From positions 4,095,501 to 4,159,500 of the forward strand of contig NZ_JALJWF010000001.1 of the NCBI RefSeq assembly GCF_024168645.1: a stretch of DNA of 64,000 nucleotides, in the 5' to 3' direction. Of the stretch, positions 63,675-64,000 are shown piece after piece; position 1 is the first letter of the stretch, and each line of letters starts with the position of its first letter. Under the pieces are notes generated by a model that was given only the letters and a program-made list of their open reading frames with translations, made no database searches and had not been told where the DNA came from. Position numbers and translations under genes: made by a program. The stretch comes from Pseudomonas sp. GGS8. GTDB lineage: Bacteria > Pseudomonadota > Gammaproteobacteria > Pseudomonadales > Pseudomonadaceae.

Positions 63675-64000
63675 ATGGAATACCTTTTAGAACTTGCTGC
63701 AAGCCCCGCCGCCTGGGTCGCCCTGGCTACGTTGGTGGTGATGGAAATCGTGCTCGGCATCGATAACCTGATCTTCATCTCGATCCTGACCAATAAGCTG
63801 CCCGAACAGCATCGCCAGAAGGCGCGGCGCATCGGTATCGGCATGGCGTTGATCCTGCGTCTGGCGCTGTTGAGCACCATCGCGTTCATCGTCCAGTTGA
63901 CTGAGCCCGTGATCGATATTTTCGGTCACGCGTTCTCCTGGAAGGACATGATCCTGATCGCCGGCGGCCTGTTCCTGTTGTGGAAGGCGACCACCGAGAT
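63675..64000 (+). CDS. TerC family membrane protein (partial, right edge)
   Basis: The first 108 residues of an integral membrane protein are visible. WVALATLVVMEIVLGIDNLI carries the conserved E-x-x-LGIDN, and IAGGLFLLWKATTEI continues at the window edge. The TerC family exports metals, mainly manganese, and is often fused to CBS and CorC domains in longer members (YegH/YoaE type). The 3' part is cut off, so I cannot tell which. It starts 28 bp after the lipoprotein gene. Confidence 0.9.
   Translation, partial: MEYLLELAASPAAWVALATLVVMEIVLGIDNLIFISILTNKLPEQHRQKARRIGIGMALILRLALLSTIAFIVQLTEPVIDIFGHAFSWKDMILIAGGLFLLWKATTE

Overview
The window looks like a chromosomal stretch of a fluorescent-group Pseudomonas. 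It is GC-rich with G/C-biased third positions. Many products are close to Pseudomonas core proteins (YcaC, QueD, SelD/SelU, AmpC/AmpR, GudD/GudP, TrhP, YceH, NhaR), and the spaces between genes are filled with the REP-type dyads (GTGGGAGCGGGCTTGCCCGCGA and GTGGCGAGGGGGCTTGCCCCC) typical of P. fluorescens relatives. I see no rRNA, tRNA, CRISPR array, transposase, integrase or prophage gene. About 65 protein genes are called; the last one (TerC family) runs off the right edge.

Layout. 0-10 kb: pirin, YcaC-type hydrolase, a MscS channel with a cyclic-nucleotide-type domain, an AhpD-like protein, an EmrAB-type efflux pair with an upstream AraC regulator, and two further MFS transporters. 10-16.6 kb: an unusual DapF-fold protein with both catalytic cysteines replaced by serine, the cytosine pair codB-codA, an alpha/beta hydrolase, QueD and a patatin-like protein. 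16.9-23 kb: two PepSY proteins, a response regulator and sensor kinase, a NhaC/YuiF-like transporter and a Cache-domain chemoreceptor, a gene order recalling the bqsRS/carRS region of P. aeruginosa. 23-31.5 kb: a small metallothionein, AraC regulator, XapX protein, oxidoreductase, a tsx-NUP nucleoside uptake pair, selD-selU and a secreted histidine phosphatase. 31.7-45 kb: GST, PhzF, a zinc-type HemB, FAD monooxygenase, DUF1615 lipoprotein, second GST, CBS protein, DNA polymerase II, DUF1810, aldo/keto reductase and periplasmic GalM. 45-53.4 kb: TSUP permease, VOC protein, divergent ampC/ampR, and the glucarate set gudD-gudP with a divergent FCD-type GntR regulator. 53.4-64 kb: TrhP, AI-2E family permease, small conserved proteins, an AroE-like protein, YceH, DUF1993, SstT, an MFS transporter, NhaR, a small lipoprotein and TerC.

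Functional links. Nucleobase and nucleoside salvage is served by codBA and tsx-NUP. The tsx promoter carries a perfect PurR/LacI-type palindrome and codBA is preceded by a 13-bp direct repeat. Sugar-acid use is served by gudPD/GntR, and the same GTCATAC-centred GntR-type operator recurs twice before galM. Selenium use for tRNA is served by selD-selU.

No wholly new multi-gene system is evident. The strongest unusual items are the Ser/Ser DapF-like protein; five 120-150 bp dyads, nearly all of whose internal hairpins carry a GCGNAGC core; a 42-bp perfect palindrome; a REP arm that encodes the C-terminus of a transporter; and the operator relationships above. All were read by eye; no search or alignment was run.
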